The notes: generated from the letters alone by a model not told the origin. A stretch of DNA of 64,000 nt from Cellulosilyticum sp. I15G10I2 (GCF_900095725.1 NZ_FMMP01000007.1:248001-312000); one strand, 5' to 3'; numbered from the stretch's first letter, positions 7,878-16,848 are shown. Made by a program: numbers and translations.

Positions 7878-8768
7878 CTATACAAGTCCCATTTCTTTTA
7901 AAACACGATTCAACTTCGCCTTTTGATCCGCTGAAAGTTCTGCAATAGGTTCTAGGCATTTGCCAACTTCAAAACCTTGTTGAATAAGCCCTTCTTTAAT
8001 AACCGCAGGGAAAGTACCCATATTACAAGCTATACGAAGCGGCGCAAATATAAATTGTGCCTCTAACGAACCTTTCAGGTCACCCTCTACATACTTGTTA
8101 TAAATATCTACTGCAACCTTTGGCGCAACATTGGCACAAGATGCAATTGCCCCTGTTGCACCATAGCATAATCCCGCATGAATAAGCGTATCTCTTCCCA
8201 TCAGTACATGGAAGTTGTCATTATGACGTGTCAGTCTAATGTATTCCGCTGCGTTAGTCATATCTCCAGTACTATCTTTGATCCCAACAATATTGTCAAT
8301 CTCAGCAAGCCTCGCTGCAGTCTCAGGCTCAATCGTTACGTTAGTTTTTGGCTTGTTATTATACATAATAATAGGGAGTGTCGTACTCTTCGCAATCGTT
8401 TCAAAAAAAGCATACAGCTCATCTTGAGTTTGTGATACAAACATAGGTGTTAAAACAGAAACTGCATCAACGCCTACTTCTTCACATATTTTTACAAGTT
8501 CAATAGTCCCTCTCGTCGTAATATGATTAGCTCCGCCATATATAGGTACACGTCCTTTTGTCTCCTCTACAGTAATTTCAAGAATTCTCCTATATTCTTC
8601 ATTATTAAATGCATAGAATTCTCCTGTCGTACCTAGAGGAAATAAGCCATGTACCCCCGAGTCTATAAAATGATTAATTAATTGCCTAAATACCTTCTCG
8701 TTTAATTGTCCATCATCAGTTAGTGGTGTAATAATCGGTGGAATAACGCCTTTTGGAATAAAACTCAT
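7878..8768 (-). CDS. DapA/NanA-family lyase, probable 5-keto-4-deoxyglucarate aldolase or dehydratase
   Basis: Class I Schiff-base lyase of 296 residues in the dihydrodipicolinate synthase superfamily. The GTTGEF motif, the tyrosine segment IIMYNNKP and the Schiff-base lysine in VGIKDSTGD are present. The start at 8768 is preferred over GTG at 8777, because that GTG is part of the ribosome site AAGGTGA. In a locus with gudD, garR and glycerate kinase but no GarL and no semialdehyde dehydrogenase, the best guess is cleavage of 5-keto-4-deoxyglucarate to pyruvate and tartronate semialdehyde. The related KdgD reaction (dehydration and decarboxylation to 2-oxoglutarate semialdehyde) is the main alternative. 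Substrate is inferred only from neighbours. Confidence 0.75.
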   Translation of the reverse strand: MSFIPKGVIPPIITPLTDDGQLNEKVFRQLINHFIDSGVHGLFPLGTTGEFYAFNNEEYRRILEITVEETKGRVPIYGGANHITTRGTIELVKICEEVGVDAVSVLTPMFVSQTQDELYAFFETIAKSTTLPIIMYNNKPKTNVTIEPETAARLAEIDNIVGIKDSTGDMTNAAEYIRLTRHNDNFHVLMGRDTLIHAGLCYGATGAIASCANVAPKVAVDIYNKYVEGDLKGSLEAQFIFAPLRIACNMGTFPAVIKEGLIQQGFEVGKCLEPIAELSADQKAKLNRVLKEMGLV

Positions 8769-9024
8769 ATAAGTCACCTTACCTTCTATTTTTTATGATA
8801 CGTCATTTATTAGATTTACTTAAGATCGAAAAATTTATGAATCTAGTTGAATTATATGAAATTCCATGTCTAAAAACTATTGGCAAAGACTATAAGATTT
8901 TTCTTTTTTTCTATTCGCTTTATTAACTATTCAAAAATTGAATGCATTATTTAATTTTACATTTCATCTGTTTCAATACTATAGAGAAACAACATGTAAA
9001 CTTGAGTTATTCATCACTATAGCA
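8769..9024. other. Intergenic region upstream of the DapA-family gene
   Basis: AT-rich non-coding stretch that must hold the promoter of the minus-strand lyase gene. No convincing promoter, operator or RNA fold was recognised. Confidence 0.5.
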
Positions 9025-9061
9025 AAAAGTGTCAGCAGCTTTATTATGCCGCTAACACTTT
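9025..9061 (-). terminator. Terminator downstream of the AEC transporter
   Basis: On the minus strand a 14-bp stem with two G-U pairs (9048-9061 with 9026-9039) and an 8-nt loop is followed by a short T run. It lies about 50 bp past the AEC transporter stop. Confidence 0.65.
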
Positions 9062-9111
9062 GTTTTTTATGTAGTTACTTGATTTTATAGTATGTATTTT
9101 AAGTAATGCCT

Positions 9112-10020
9112 TTATAAAAATATAGTAAGTATAGGCACTGTAATCATAGATAATACAGTGGATACAAAAACACATTTTGAACCAAATGTATAGTCTGCAC
9201 CGTATTTTTGTGCGAGCAGCGCAGTTGTAGTCCCTACAGGCATAGCAGTAAGTACTACGGCTACTTTAATTGCAGTTGGATCCATCTGCAACAGTTTCAT
9301 GGATACCATGACAACTACAGGAATTAGAATAAGACGTATAAAAGTAAGATTGAAAACACCTTTTTCAAATACATTTTTTATGCTAATCTCCGCCAGAATG
9401 GTTCCTACTATAATCATCGAAAGCGGCCCCGTACAATCCCCTATATTTTTAATAACCGAGACAACACTCGGATGCAGCTGTATACCAAGCAGCATTTTGA
9501 TAAGACCTAACCCAACTGCAATCATTCCTGGATTTAATAACGCACTTTTGATTTTTGTTTTCCTGTCAGCCTCTGTAAACAACGAGATACCGGCAGACCA
9601 TAGAAAAATACGGTTGGGAATGACAAAAACAGATGCATAAAAGAGTGCCAGTTCACCATACGCCGCTGCAACTAAAGGCAGTCCCGCAAATCCCGCATTA
9701 CTAATAATTGCCCCATATTGCAAAATACTTCTCTTTTCAAACGGGTATTTGCGATAAAGTACTTTTCCAAGAAGCATAGAAAATAGACAAATCAGAAATG
9801 ATACGACTAGAATAATAGAAGCATATTTTAACTGCTCTATTGAAATATCCTGATTAAATGAATTAAAAATCATACACGGCAGTGCAATCTGAATGATGAA
9901 GTCAATATAACTTTGACGGGTCTTACTATTTATAATTTTTCTCTTATTTGCATAAACACCTACTAGAAGATAAATAAATAAGATAGCCTGTATATTAACC
10001 ATAGAATAAAAATTTTGCAT
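9112..10020 (-). CDS. AEC-family transporter (auxin efflux carrier family)
   Basis: Integral membrane protein of 302 residues with about eight to ten hydrophobic segments, the usual size of bacterial AEC carriers, some of which move malate, malonate or other organic acids. Recognisable features are the N-terminal segment with a conserved PCMIFNSF, a central GPLSMIIVGTILAE and the C-terminal MPVGTTTALLAQKYG motif. It is monocistronic, divergent from the CdaR-type regulator gene and within the glucarate island. Uptake or export of a diacid or glycerate is a reasonable guess; substrate and direction cannot be read from sequence. Confidence 0.82.
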   Translation of the reverse strand: MQNFYSMVNIQAILFIYLLVGVYANKRKIINSKTRQSYIDFIIQIALPCMIFNSFNQDISIEQLKYASIILVVSFLICLFSMLLGKVLYRKYPFEKRSILQYGAIISNAGFAGLPLVAAAYGELALFYASVFVIPNRIFLWSAGISLFTEADRKTKIKSALLNPGMIAVGLGLIKMLLGIQLHPSVVSVIKNIGDCTGPLSMIIVGTILAEISIKNVFEKGVFNLTFIRLILIPVVVMVSMKLLQMDPTAIKVAVVLTAMPVGTTTALLAQKYGADYTFGSKCVFVSTVLSMITVPILTIFL

Positions 10021-10216
10021 AACAAACTCCTTTTAGTCAGCATGATTAGCCCCATAGTTTAATTAAACCTCATTATAATCTAATTATTTATAATCAGCAA
10101 CTGACAAAAAAAGTCTTACTGGTTATAATAAAATTATCATATACCCTTTAGACTATGGTGAGATATACTTTCTTAGAAGAAATTTATAAAATCTATACTC
10201 ATGAGAAGGAGCACTT

Positions 10217-11374
10217 ATGTTATTGCAAAAAGGAACTTGTCAAAAGATTGTTGATAGATTTATCAACATTTTAGATACTAACATTAATATTATGGATTTG
10301 AATGGAAATATTATTGCTTCTACCAATAAGGCACGTGTAAACACTTTTCATCCCGGTGCACACTCATGTATTCTAAATAGCAGCGAACTCATTATTACCG
10401 AAGCTAATCAGCATCTTTATACAGGTTGCGCACTAGGTATTAATCTGCCTATTTACTATGAAGATGAAGTCATAGGCGCTGTAGGTATTACAGGCGATCC
10501 CCAATTTATAAAAGGCTACACTCTTATCGTTAAAGAATTAGTTGAACTGATCGTAGCAGAAGATGAACATCGCAAATATATACAACTGAAAGAAGAAACA
10601 AAACGTTCTTTTTTTACTCAGCTTTTTAATGAGCTTCCCTCCGTGCAAGAAGAGGTATTAGAAAGCCGAGCACATATTGCGGATTTCAATTTTTCTGCCA
10701 GTAAGCGTATCGTTCTTTTAGAAATCAATACAGCTGATCAAGCTGATAAAAGCAGCAAAACAAACTTTGAAAAACAAAAGATAAAAACTAAAATACGCAC
10801 TTATATTAAAACAACGCTTCAAATACACGAAGATATCATAGATTTATACGAGGACGAAATCATTCTGATCTTGCATGATCATTTACACCTCGAGGCCTTC
10901 CTAAGTAAAACTGCCAAATCACTAATTGACTATTACCAGGTACTACCTAGATTTTATATCAGTGATTTATGCAATCAGCTTAAAGATTACGCCCCAAACT
11001 ATAAAAAAACTAAAACCCTCGCCACACTTTACAAAGGCAAGGCTGTTTATACCTCTTTTTTATGGGTAAACAACTATCACCTAGAGCTTATGTTAAATAC
11101 TTTAAGTGAAGGCGAAAAGCTCTTTTACTTAAACACATTTCATAATCTATTTAGCTGCCCCAAAAAAGATCAAGCATACTACGACCTCTTAGAGACGGTG
11201 AAATCTTACTTTGAGTGTAATATGAGTAGTTCAGATACAGCAGTTCACATGAACCTTCACCGCAACACCGTACGCTACCGGCTCAATAAATTCAATGACT
11301 TATATCAAATAGATATCACGAAACCTTATGAGTGTATGAAAATCTACTTAGCTATTAAGCTCTTTCTAGACTAA
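10217..11374 (+). CDS. CdaR-type sugar-diacid regulator
   Basis: Transcription activator of 385 residues. Residues 1-135 match the sugar-diacid recognition domain (LLQKGTCQKIVDRF at the start; NLPIYYEDEVIGAVGITG near residue 80). The C terminus (about 320-380) is the PucR/CdaR helix-turn-helix, with MNLHRNTVRYRLNKFNDLYQ. CdaR of Escherichia coli activates glucarate, galactarate and glycerate genes, so this is the natural activator of the island; the following gene is glycerate kinase. The ribosome site is AGAAGGAG. The middle of the protein (150-300) is not clearly assigned. Confidence 0.87.
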   Translation: MLLQKGTCQKIVDRFINILDTNINIMDLNGNIIASTNKARVNTFHPGAHSCILNSSELIITEANQHLYTGCALGINLPIYYEDEVIGAVGITGDPQFIKGYTLIVKELVELIVAEDEHRKYIQLKEETKRSFFTQLFNELPSVQEEVLESRAHIADFNFSASKRIVLLEINTADQADKSSKTNFEKQKIKTKIRTYIKTTLQIHEDIIDLYEDEIILILHDHLHLEAFLSKTAKSLIDYYQVLPRFYISDLCNQLKDYAPNYKKTKTLATLYKGKAVYTSFLWVNNYHLELMLNTLSEGEKLFYLNTFHNLFSCPKKDQAYYDLLETVKSYFECNMSSSDTAVHMNLHRNTVRYRLNKFNDLYQIDITKPYECMKIYLAIKLFLD

Positions 11375-11443
11375 CATCTTCTGATTGTGCCTCATGAACA
11401 AAAAACCATAATTTTATCCTGCCTCTATTGTCCGTTGCACACA

Positions 11444-11472
11444 TTGTAAAACACATAACCTGAAACTATAAT
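11444..11472 (+). promoter_or_regulatory. Promoter of the glycerate kinase gene
   Basis: TTGTAA (11444-11449), a 17-nt spacer and a perfect TATAAT (11467-11472), about 60 bp upstream of the kinase ATG. The kinase therefore seems transcribed separately from the regulator gene. Confidence 0.65.
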
Positions 11473-11533
11473 AAATATATTAGAAAAAGTCGTTAAACAA
11501 ATATCTCAAAATATTATAAGTAGAGGTGATGTT

Positions 11534-12685
11534 ATGCAAATTATTGTTGCACCGGATTCTTTCAAGGGAAGTATGAGCGCCATCGAAGCTGCAAACAGTA
11601 TCGAAAAAGGCATCAAAAAAGTTTTTAAAGACGCTGCTATAGTTAAAATCCCTATCGCTGATGGCGGAGAAGGGACAGTAGATGCTATCATCATGGGGTC
11701 AAATGGGACTTATAAAGAAATCAATGTAACAGGTCCGCTTGGCGAAAAGCTTCCTGCGAAATATGGTATTTTGCCAGATGGCAGCGCTGTCATAGAGATG
11801 GCCGCAGCATCCGGCATTACATTAGTGCCAAGAGAAAAGCTCAATCCTATGGAGACCACAACTTATGGTACTGGAGAGCTTGTAAAGGCTGCTCTTGACG
11901 CAGGTGCTCGTAAAATTGTTATGGGTATTGGTGGAAGCGCCACCAATGACGGCGGTATGGGACTCGCCCAGGCCTTAGGTGTGGTATTCAAAGACCAAGC
12001 TGGCAATGTATTAGGCTTAGGCGCTAAATATCTTAAGTCTATCCACACAATAGATGCGTCAGCACTAGATAAAAGATTGCAGGAAGTAGAGTTTATTGTG
12101 GCCTGTGATGTTACTAATACGCTTTGCGGTGATCAAGGTGCCTCTGCTGTATTTGGCCCTCAAAAAGGCGCTACCCCCGAGATGGTACAAGAACTTGATA
12201 CCGCACTCAAACATTATGCTGGTGTCATTAAGGAGCAATTAAAAAAAGATATTTTAGAAGTACCTGGCACTGGCGCCGCTGGTGGTTTAGGTGTTCCTCT
12301 TCTAGTATTTTGCAAAGCCACTTTAAAGTCCGGCATCAAAACAGTATTGGAAGCTGTTAATATTGATGAATATCTCAAAGATACAAATCTCATCATTACT
12401 GGCGAAGGCAAAATAGATGGCCAATCTGTTTATGGTAAAGTTCCCGTAGGGGTTGCCGAGGCAGCAAAACCTTATAATATACCTGTTATTGCAATAGTAG
12501 GTAGTATAGGCGTGGACGCTTCTAAAGTTTATGACTATGGCATAGCTTCGATCATGAGTATCATGGATCACCCAATGTCCTTAGATCAAGCTATCCAATC
12601 AGGCAAGGAGCTCCTAGAAGACAGCGCCGAAAGAATGATGCTCATGTTAAAGGCTGGTATGTCTATTACTAACACTTTAAAATAG
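11534..12685 (+). CDS. garK: Glycerate 2-kinase (GarK/GlxK type)
   Basis: Phosphorylates D-glycerate to 2-phosphoglycerate, the exit of the glucarate pathway into lower glycolysis. At 383 residues it has the usual length of the class I glycerate kinase family. Signatures are the N-terminal APDSFKGSMSA, PIADGGEGT near residue 42, GIGGSATNDGGMG near residue 138, GAAGGLGVPLL near residue 243 and ITGEGKIDGQS near residue 289. A ribosome site (AGAGGTGAT) precedes the ATG. The preceding CdaR-type gene and the nearby reductase give a consistent pathway. Confidence 0.93.
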   Translation: MQIIVAPDSFKGSMSAIEAANSIEKGIKKVFKDAAIVKIPIADGGEGTVDAIIMGSNGTYKEINVTGPLGEKLPAKYGILPDGSAVIEMAAASGITLVPREKLNPMETTTYGTGELVKAALDAGARKIVMGIGGSATNDGGMGLAQALGVVFKDQAGNVLGLGAKYLKSIHTIDASALDKRLQEVEFIVACDVTNTLCGDQGASAVFGPQKGATPEMVQELDTALKHYAGVIKEQLKKDILEVPGTGAAGGLGVPLLVFCKATLKSGIKTVLEAVNIDEYLKDTNLIITGEGKIDGQSVYGKVPVGVAEAAKPYNIPVIAIVGSIGVDASKVYDYGIASIMSIMDHPMSLDQAIQSGKELLEDSAERMMLMLKAGMSITNTLK

Positions 12686-12821
12686 AGTAACGTAAAAAAG
12701 AGTTCGTTCCCTAATTCAATTTATTCCATATTAATATCCATTTGAACTTACTTGTGATACGGTTCTCCGCACCAGACTGTCCGCAAACTACTATTCATAA
12801 TTTTCTATAGGTCCACAGGGA
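12686..12821. other. Intergenic stretch after the glycerate kinase gene
   Basis: About 136 bp between the kinase stop and the second RNA-like element. It holds a segment with ACGGTTC that superficially resembles a group II intron end, but no matching domain V strand was found. No gene or clear terminator is seen. Confidence 0.4.
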
Positions 12822-13025
12822 ATTTTAGGGTTCTCCAGTTACTCGCTTGCGTGTTTCTAAAAATCTAAGCACTTTCTTCAAATGAACGGTCGAAACTCGC
12901 GAATTATAAACTTTATATACAAAGTTTATAATTGCTGCTCAAACAGTCTCCCTAAAAACCATTTGAATAAACTGCTAAGATTTTCTATACGAAACACTCC
13001 AGAGGCAACTTCCGAACCCTAAAAT
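12822..13025 (-). ncRNA. Candidate structured RNA / dispersed element, copy 2
   Basis: A 204-bp element, inverted relative to 7629-7830. Read on the minus strand the ends pair perfectly over 12 bp (13014-13025 with 12822-12833). Compared with copy 1, two base pairs in this stem have changed on both sides (T-A and A-T to G-C). The second helix reads GTGTTTC/GAAACAC (12991-12997 and 12851-12857), again a compensated change. This copy has its own extra hairpin, a perfect 12-bp stem with a 6-nt loop (12903-12932), at a different place from the extra hairpin of copy 1. It starts exactly where the hsdS fragment breaks off. Confidence 0.6.
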
Positions 13026-13282
13026 CTCCCTCTACTATGCTTTGCTTTATCCCAAGATAAAATTATTTCTACTATTTTATCTTGCCGTTCTACCTTTGGA
13101 ACTGCTACCTTTATATTCAAGAAGTTTTCCTTAGTGATATTAGGCATATTTTTACTTGTTCCAGTTGCTAACTTGCTAATATGCTTCTTGTAATAATAAG
13201 TGTTAAGAAAATAGTATATCCACTTAGTATTAATGTTTATATTTTTCTTAAATGATGTCTGCCATAATAAATCCGGTAACAA
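13019..13282 (-). pseudogene. hsdS fragment (type I restriction specificity subunit)
   Basis: A remnant of about 87 codons of a type I specificity subunit. KLATGTSKNMPNITKENF followed by IKVAVPKVERQDKIVEI matches the end of an HsdS target-recognition domain and its conserved helix (P-x2-x-Q-x-x-I). Full HsdS is about 400 residues, so this is a small piece. It has no credible start; at its upstream end it runs straight on from a dinD fragment in another frame, and downstream it is cut by the RNA-like element. No hsdM or hsdR lies in the window. Confidence 0.65.
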
Positions 13283-13476
13283 GCATACCCAGAGAGCATC
13301 ATATCGTCCACTTCTCTTGCTGAACCTGATCCGAGTTCAACCATTTTGCCGATGTCGGCAAAATGGTCCAATATATTGATATTACTATTTTCACAGGCTA
13401 TCTTTGCTTTTTCGATAACCTTCTTAAAATTAGCCCATTTTGTAGACTTTAAAATCTCTGCTAATTCTCTTCCATA
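13276..13476 (-). pseudogene. dinD fragment (DNA-damage-inducible protein D)
   Basis: Reading the minus strand from 13476 gives about 66 codons matching the N-terminal part of DinD: GRELAEIL, then NFKKVIEKAKIACENS, DHFADIGKMVELGSG and LSGYACY. The frame is closed upstream by stop codons (TAG at 13477-13479, possibly once TGG). At the conserved YACY segment the match ends and the hsdS remnant begins in a different frame. DinD genes are often found beside type I restriction genes, so both pieces probably come from one deleted locus. Confidence 0.6.
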
Positions 13477-13822
13477 CTATCAGCCTTTTAACTATATTCT
13501 TCATTTTAATACACTTCACTTATTGGATATATCTATAAAAGAATATAACCTTTCTTCAAACCTCCCTATTAATAATACGGTTCACCGTATCATTGTAACT
13601 GCGGTTTTTACCACGCATCCATCAGCAATATTCCTAATTTATCACAACATCTATCTTTTAGCTAATCACTCTGTATATATTGTAAATACTTGGTTACAAT
13701 GAAAATCACAGTCATTTATGAGCTACGCCTTTAATCAGACTGTGGACTCATTAAATCGAATTTACAACTCTATTACATTAGTTAATTACCATATGTGCTA
13801 AAATAAGAACGGAGGTGGTTTT
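13477..13822. other. Non-coding remnant region before the two-component system
   Basis: Around 345 bp without a credible gene. It contains a 16-bp palindrome with 7-bp arms, ATACGGT and ACCGTAT (13575-13590), and the CACAGTC/GACTGTG pair (13708-13714 and 13738-13744) that could form a hairpin. It appears to be decayed mobile or restriction-locus DNA followed by the promoter of the response regulator gene. Confidence 0.45.
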
Positions 13823-14479
13823 ATGGCACACATTCTCATCGTCGAGGATGAGCAATCTATAAATGACCTTATTGCTATGAATCTTGAGCTGGTAGGCCAT
13901 ACCAGCACACAGGTATATGAAGGCAATGAGGCGCTTGAATGCTTAAAACAGAATACTTATTCTCTGATTATCCTAGACATCATGCTTCCAGGTCTAGACG
14001 GTTTTTCCCTCATGGAATATGTTCCCAAGAACATACCTGTAATTTTCCTCACTGCCATGGGTAATCTATCTGATAGAGTCAAAGGATTAAAACTAGGTGC
14101 AGATGATTATATTGCAAAGCCCTTTGAAACCATTGAATTGCTGGCCCGTATCGAAGCCGTACTCCGTCGTACCCAGCGATCATTAAATATTTTTTCTCTT
14201 GATAGTACTGTCGTAAATCTCGAAAGCAGAGTAGTTACGGTGAACGGAGATAAAATCGAACTTACCCTTCGCGAATATGAATTACTGGAAATACTCATCA
14301 AAAATAAAAATATCGCACTATCTCGTGAAAAACTTCTAAAATTGGCTTGGGAGTATGACTATTTCGGAGAGACCAGAACAGTAGATGTACACATTCAGAA
14401 ACTTCGCAAAAAGTTAAACTGGGAAAACAGAATAAAAACTGTATATAAGATGGGGTATCGATTGGAGGTGGACCAGTGA
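13823..14479 (+). CDS. OmpR/PhoB-family response regulator
   Basis: Cytosolic transcription factor of 218 residues. The receiver domain (1-118) has the acidic pair EDE near the start, the phosphoacceptor in LIILDIMLPGLDG, and the conserved Thr (FLTAMG) and Lys (AKPFE). The C-terminal winged helix (about 125-218) ends with the usual YKMGYRLE. A strong ribosome site (ACGGAGGTGG) precedes the ATG. The kinase gene overlaps its stop by 4 nt, so the two form a translationally coupled pair. The secreted PepSY-like protein that follows is a likely target or accessory. Confidence 0.93.
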   Translation: MAHILIVEDEQSINDLIAMNLELVGHTSTQVYEGNEALECLKQNTYSLIILDIMLPGLDGFSLMEYVPKNIPVIFLTAMGNLSDRVKGLKLGADDYIAKPFETIELLARIEAVLRRTQRSLNIFSLDSTVVNLESRVVTVNGDKIELTLREYELLEILIKNKNIALSREKLLKLAWEYDYFGETRTVDVHIQKLRKKLNWENRIKTVYKMGYRLEVDQ

Positions 14480-15921
14480 AGTTTTGGCAAAAAGCATTTA
14501 TTGGCATTCTAATCATTTTCATTGTATCCATCAATATCAGCTCATACCTGACTTCTAAACACAGCTTTTCCCTTAATATGCAACGGGATAAGAATCGGGC
14601 ACTGGGTGAATATCACTTCATCAGGAATGGTATTCTTGAAGCAATGAACAGTAATTACTACCGCGAAGAAGCTGAGATACCGCCCGTCTCTATGGAAAGT
14701 GTGATGCGGTCCTATGCTAATTACTATAGAAAACAAGATGTATTCCTAGAACTGAACCACTCCAATGAGCTTCTTTTCACAAATATCCCTTTTTCTGTCC
14801 CATACAGCACAGGTAATGAAGAATTAGATTCTAATGCTGTTAAATTACAGATTCTGTCAAATAGCGGAAAAAGATACTTATATATCTCCGGGAGGGTCCA
14901 AGGGCAACTCCAAGATTATACCCTTACTTATGTTCGGGATCTATCTGAACTCTATCATACCCACTCACAACTTATTCGCTATCTCATTACGGTCAGTGTC
15001 TCAGTTGAGATAGTTCTGACATTGGTATTGCTGCTTTTTTTAAGACAACTCACTCAACCTATAAGAATTCTGCAAACAGCTACTCGTAAAATCTCTAGCG
15101 GCGTATACGACGACCGAATCAGCATCCCAGGCAAAGATGAGTTCCATGACTTAGCAGAAAACTTCAATCAGATGGCTTCTAGCATACAAGAAAAGATTAC
15201 TGAGCTTGATAAAAACGCTCAAGATAAACAGCGCCTCGTGGACAACCTAGCCCATGAGCTGAGGACACCCCTTACAGCGATTCGTGGCTATGGGGAATAT
15301 TTGCAAAACGCTAATGCAAGTGAGCAAAATCGCATAAAAGCAGCTGCTTATATTATTAGTGAAACTGATAGAATGCAAAACTTGGCATTTAAACTACTCG
15401 ATTTGGCTCTTATAAGAAATAGTAAACCAGATGTTCAGAGAATAATACCTTCTGAGTTGTTTCATCAGGTAAGCTTAGTATTAGCACCGAAGTTAAAAGA
15501 AAAATCTATCAAGCTTGATATTCATTCCTCATTGAATGAATTAGCGGGAGATTCCATCCTTCTTCAATCACTACTAGTAAACCTTGTAGACAATGCAGTG
15601 AAAGCATCTGCCGAGAATTCTTCCATACAGCTATCTGCTTATTTGGATACCGTCCCAATCCTTGAAGTAAAGGACTTTGGATGTGGTATGAACGCGGAGC
15701 AGACTGCTTTGGTATGCGAACCTTTTTATCGCGTGGACAAAGCACGCTCGCGTAGTTCAGGTGGGATAGGTTTGGGTTTGTCCCTTTGCAGGGAGATTGC
15801 TCATCTGCATGGTGCCCAGTTAAAGATCTCCTCTTGTTTAGAAAAAGGAACCAGCGTTCAAATTGTTTTTACAACTTCTTTACAACCTGCTGAAAACTCC
15901 GTAATCTATAACGATGTATGA
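14476..15921 (+). CDS. Membrane sensor histidine kinase
   Basis: Partner of the preceding regulator, 481 residues, GTG start overlapping the regulator stop. An N-terminal membrane segment (about 5-25), an extracytoplasmic region (about 30-165) and a second membrane segment (about 170-195) are followed by HAMP (about 195-250), a HisKA domain with the phospho-histidine in LAHELRTPLTAIRGYGE, and a HATPase domain with NLVDNAVKAS and GIGLGLSLC. All catalytic boxes are present. The stimulus is unknown; envelope or peptide stress is common for this architecture but is a guess. Confidence 0.92.
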   Translation: MKFWQKAFIGILIIFIVSINISSYLTSKHSFSLNMQRDKNRALGEYHFIRNGILEAMNSNYYREEAEIPPVSMESVMRSYANYYRKQDVFLELNHSNELLFTNIPFSVPYSTGNEELDSNAVKLQILSNSGKRYLYISGRVQGQLQDYTLTYVRDLSELYHTHSQLIRYLITVSVSVEIVLTLVLLLFLRQLTQPIRILQTATRKISSGVYDDRISIPGKDEFHDLAENFNQMASSIQEKITELDKNAQDKQRLVDNLAHELRTPLTAIRGYGEYLQNANASEQNRIKAAAYIISETDRMQNLAFKLLDLALIRNSKPDVQRIIPSELFHQVSLVLAPKLKEKSIKLDIHSSLNELAGDSILLQSLLVNLVDNAVKASAENSSIQLSAYLDTVPILEVKDFGCGMNAEQTALVCEPFYRVDKARSRSSGGIGLGLSLCREIAHLHGAQLKISSCLEKGTSVQIVFTTSLQPAENSVIYNDV

Positions 15922-15968
15922 TGTATTTGTAGTACTACATTACATTTATTTAAAAGGAGATTATAAAA

Positions 15969-16841
15969 ATGGCAAAACTTAAAATAATGGTTAAAAAGAC
16001 ATGGGTATTTGTTGCAGCTGCTTCTATGATAGTGGGAAGCAACTCCTTAATGGTTTATGCTCTTAACAATAATATACCGAAAAGTACCTCGGCGAATATA
16101 GTGCTCGATGCGAATCATGATACAGCGTATAGTAAAAATCAATCTGCAATAACTGAAGATACTGTGGCATACTCCGTTGTTGACCTATCTAAGAAAGCTC
16201 ATGATCGCCCCCTCGAAGATGCAATCAAAGATAAATTAAGCTATATAAAAGATATTACACCTGAGCAGATCGAAGAAAAATACAATGCTACTATAGCCAA
16301 TATGATTCCAGGTGAAAAAGATATTTCAGCTAAGCAGGCTGCCTCCTATGCTGCCGCCGTACTTAAAAAGGCCTATGGAGTAGATTTAACAGGTTACACC
16401 GCTGAAGCAAGTTTCTCAAGAAGCCCTGTTCCAAACTCCGATATTTGGGGAATATCATTTAGTTCTCCTAATAAAGCCGAGAGTTCAAAGAGTTATCATG
16501 TCTCCGTAGATTCTGTGAATGGTACAATACTTCGTGCAGGTTTTTACCACCTCCATTTTAGGGATGAGAATAATAAAGATCTAGAAAGCCCAGAATGGAA
16601 AAATAAAGCAGTTCAGGAAATTTCAAAGTTAATCCCAGAAAGTGTTACAATAACCAGCAGCAAGGTAGCATTCTCAGACCCACAAACTGGGGTAACCGTA
16701 GTATCCGAGTTATCTGACGGCTCCGCATACGTAGTCCGCTTAGTCGGTGAAAATAGAATGGCAGCAGTTATTATATACTTCCCAGATGGTTACGACGGAA
16801 GTTTTGATTCCAAACCACTGACAGATAATGCAGTAGGCTAA
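15969..16841 (+). CDS. Secreted protein with PepSY-like region, function unknown
   Basis: Protein of 290 residues with an N-terminal signal sequence (about 1-32: basic start, hydrophobic core, VYALN). The middle contains AKQAASYAAAVLKKAYGV followed by SYHVSVDSVNGTILRAGFY, which resembles the helix-then-strand pattern of PepSY domains, and a second weaker copy follows near residues 205-275. It lacks an LPXTG or lipobox anchor, so it is probably released or loosely held. It sits 47 bp after the kinase gene with its own AAAGGAG site and is likely part of the same transcript. Role is unknown; sensing or protease inhibition at the cell surface is possible. Confidence 0.65.
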   Translation: MAKLKIMVKKTWVFVAAASMIVGSNSLMVYALNNNIPKSTSANIVLDANHDTAYSKNQSAITEDTVAYSVVDLSKKAHDRPLEDAIKDKLSYIKDITPEQIEEKYNATIANMIPGEKDISAKQAASYAAAVLKKAYGVDLTGYTAEASFSRSPVPNSDIWGISFSSPNKAESSKSYHVSVDSVNGTILRAGFYHLHFRDENNKDLESPEWKNKAVQEISKLIPESVTITSSKVAFSDPQTGVTVVSELSDGSAYVVRLVGENRMAAVIIYFPDGYDGSFDSKPLTDNAVG

Positions 16842-16848
16842 TAGATCA

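Noticed and set aside
12755-12775. Group II intron end suggested by a TACGGTTC-like segment, with another near 13575
   Set aside because: No matching domain V strand or reverse transcriptase frame is found nearby; the 13575-13590 copy is only a short palindrome.
13346-13702. 118-codon plus-strand frame
   Set aside because: It is antisense to the dinD remnant at its start and lacks a ribosome site; composition looks like non-coding AT-rich DNA.
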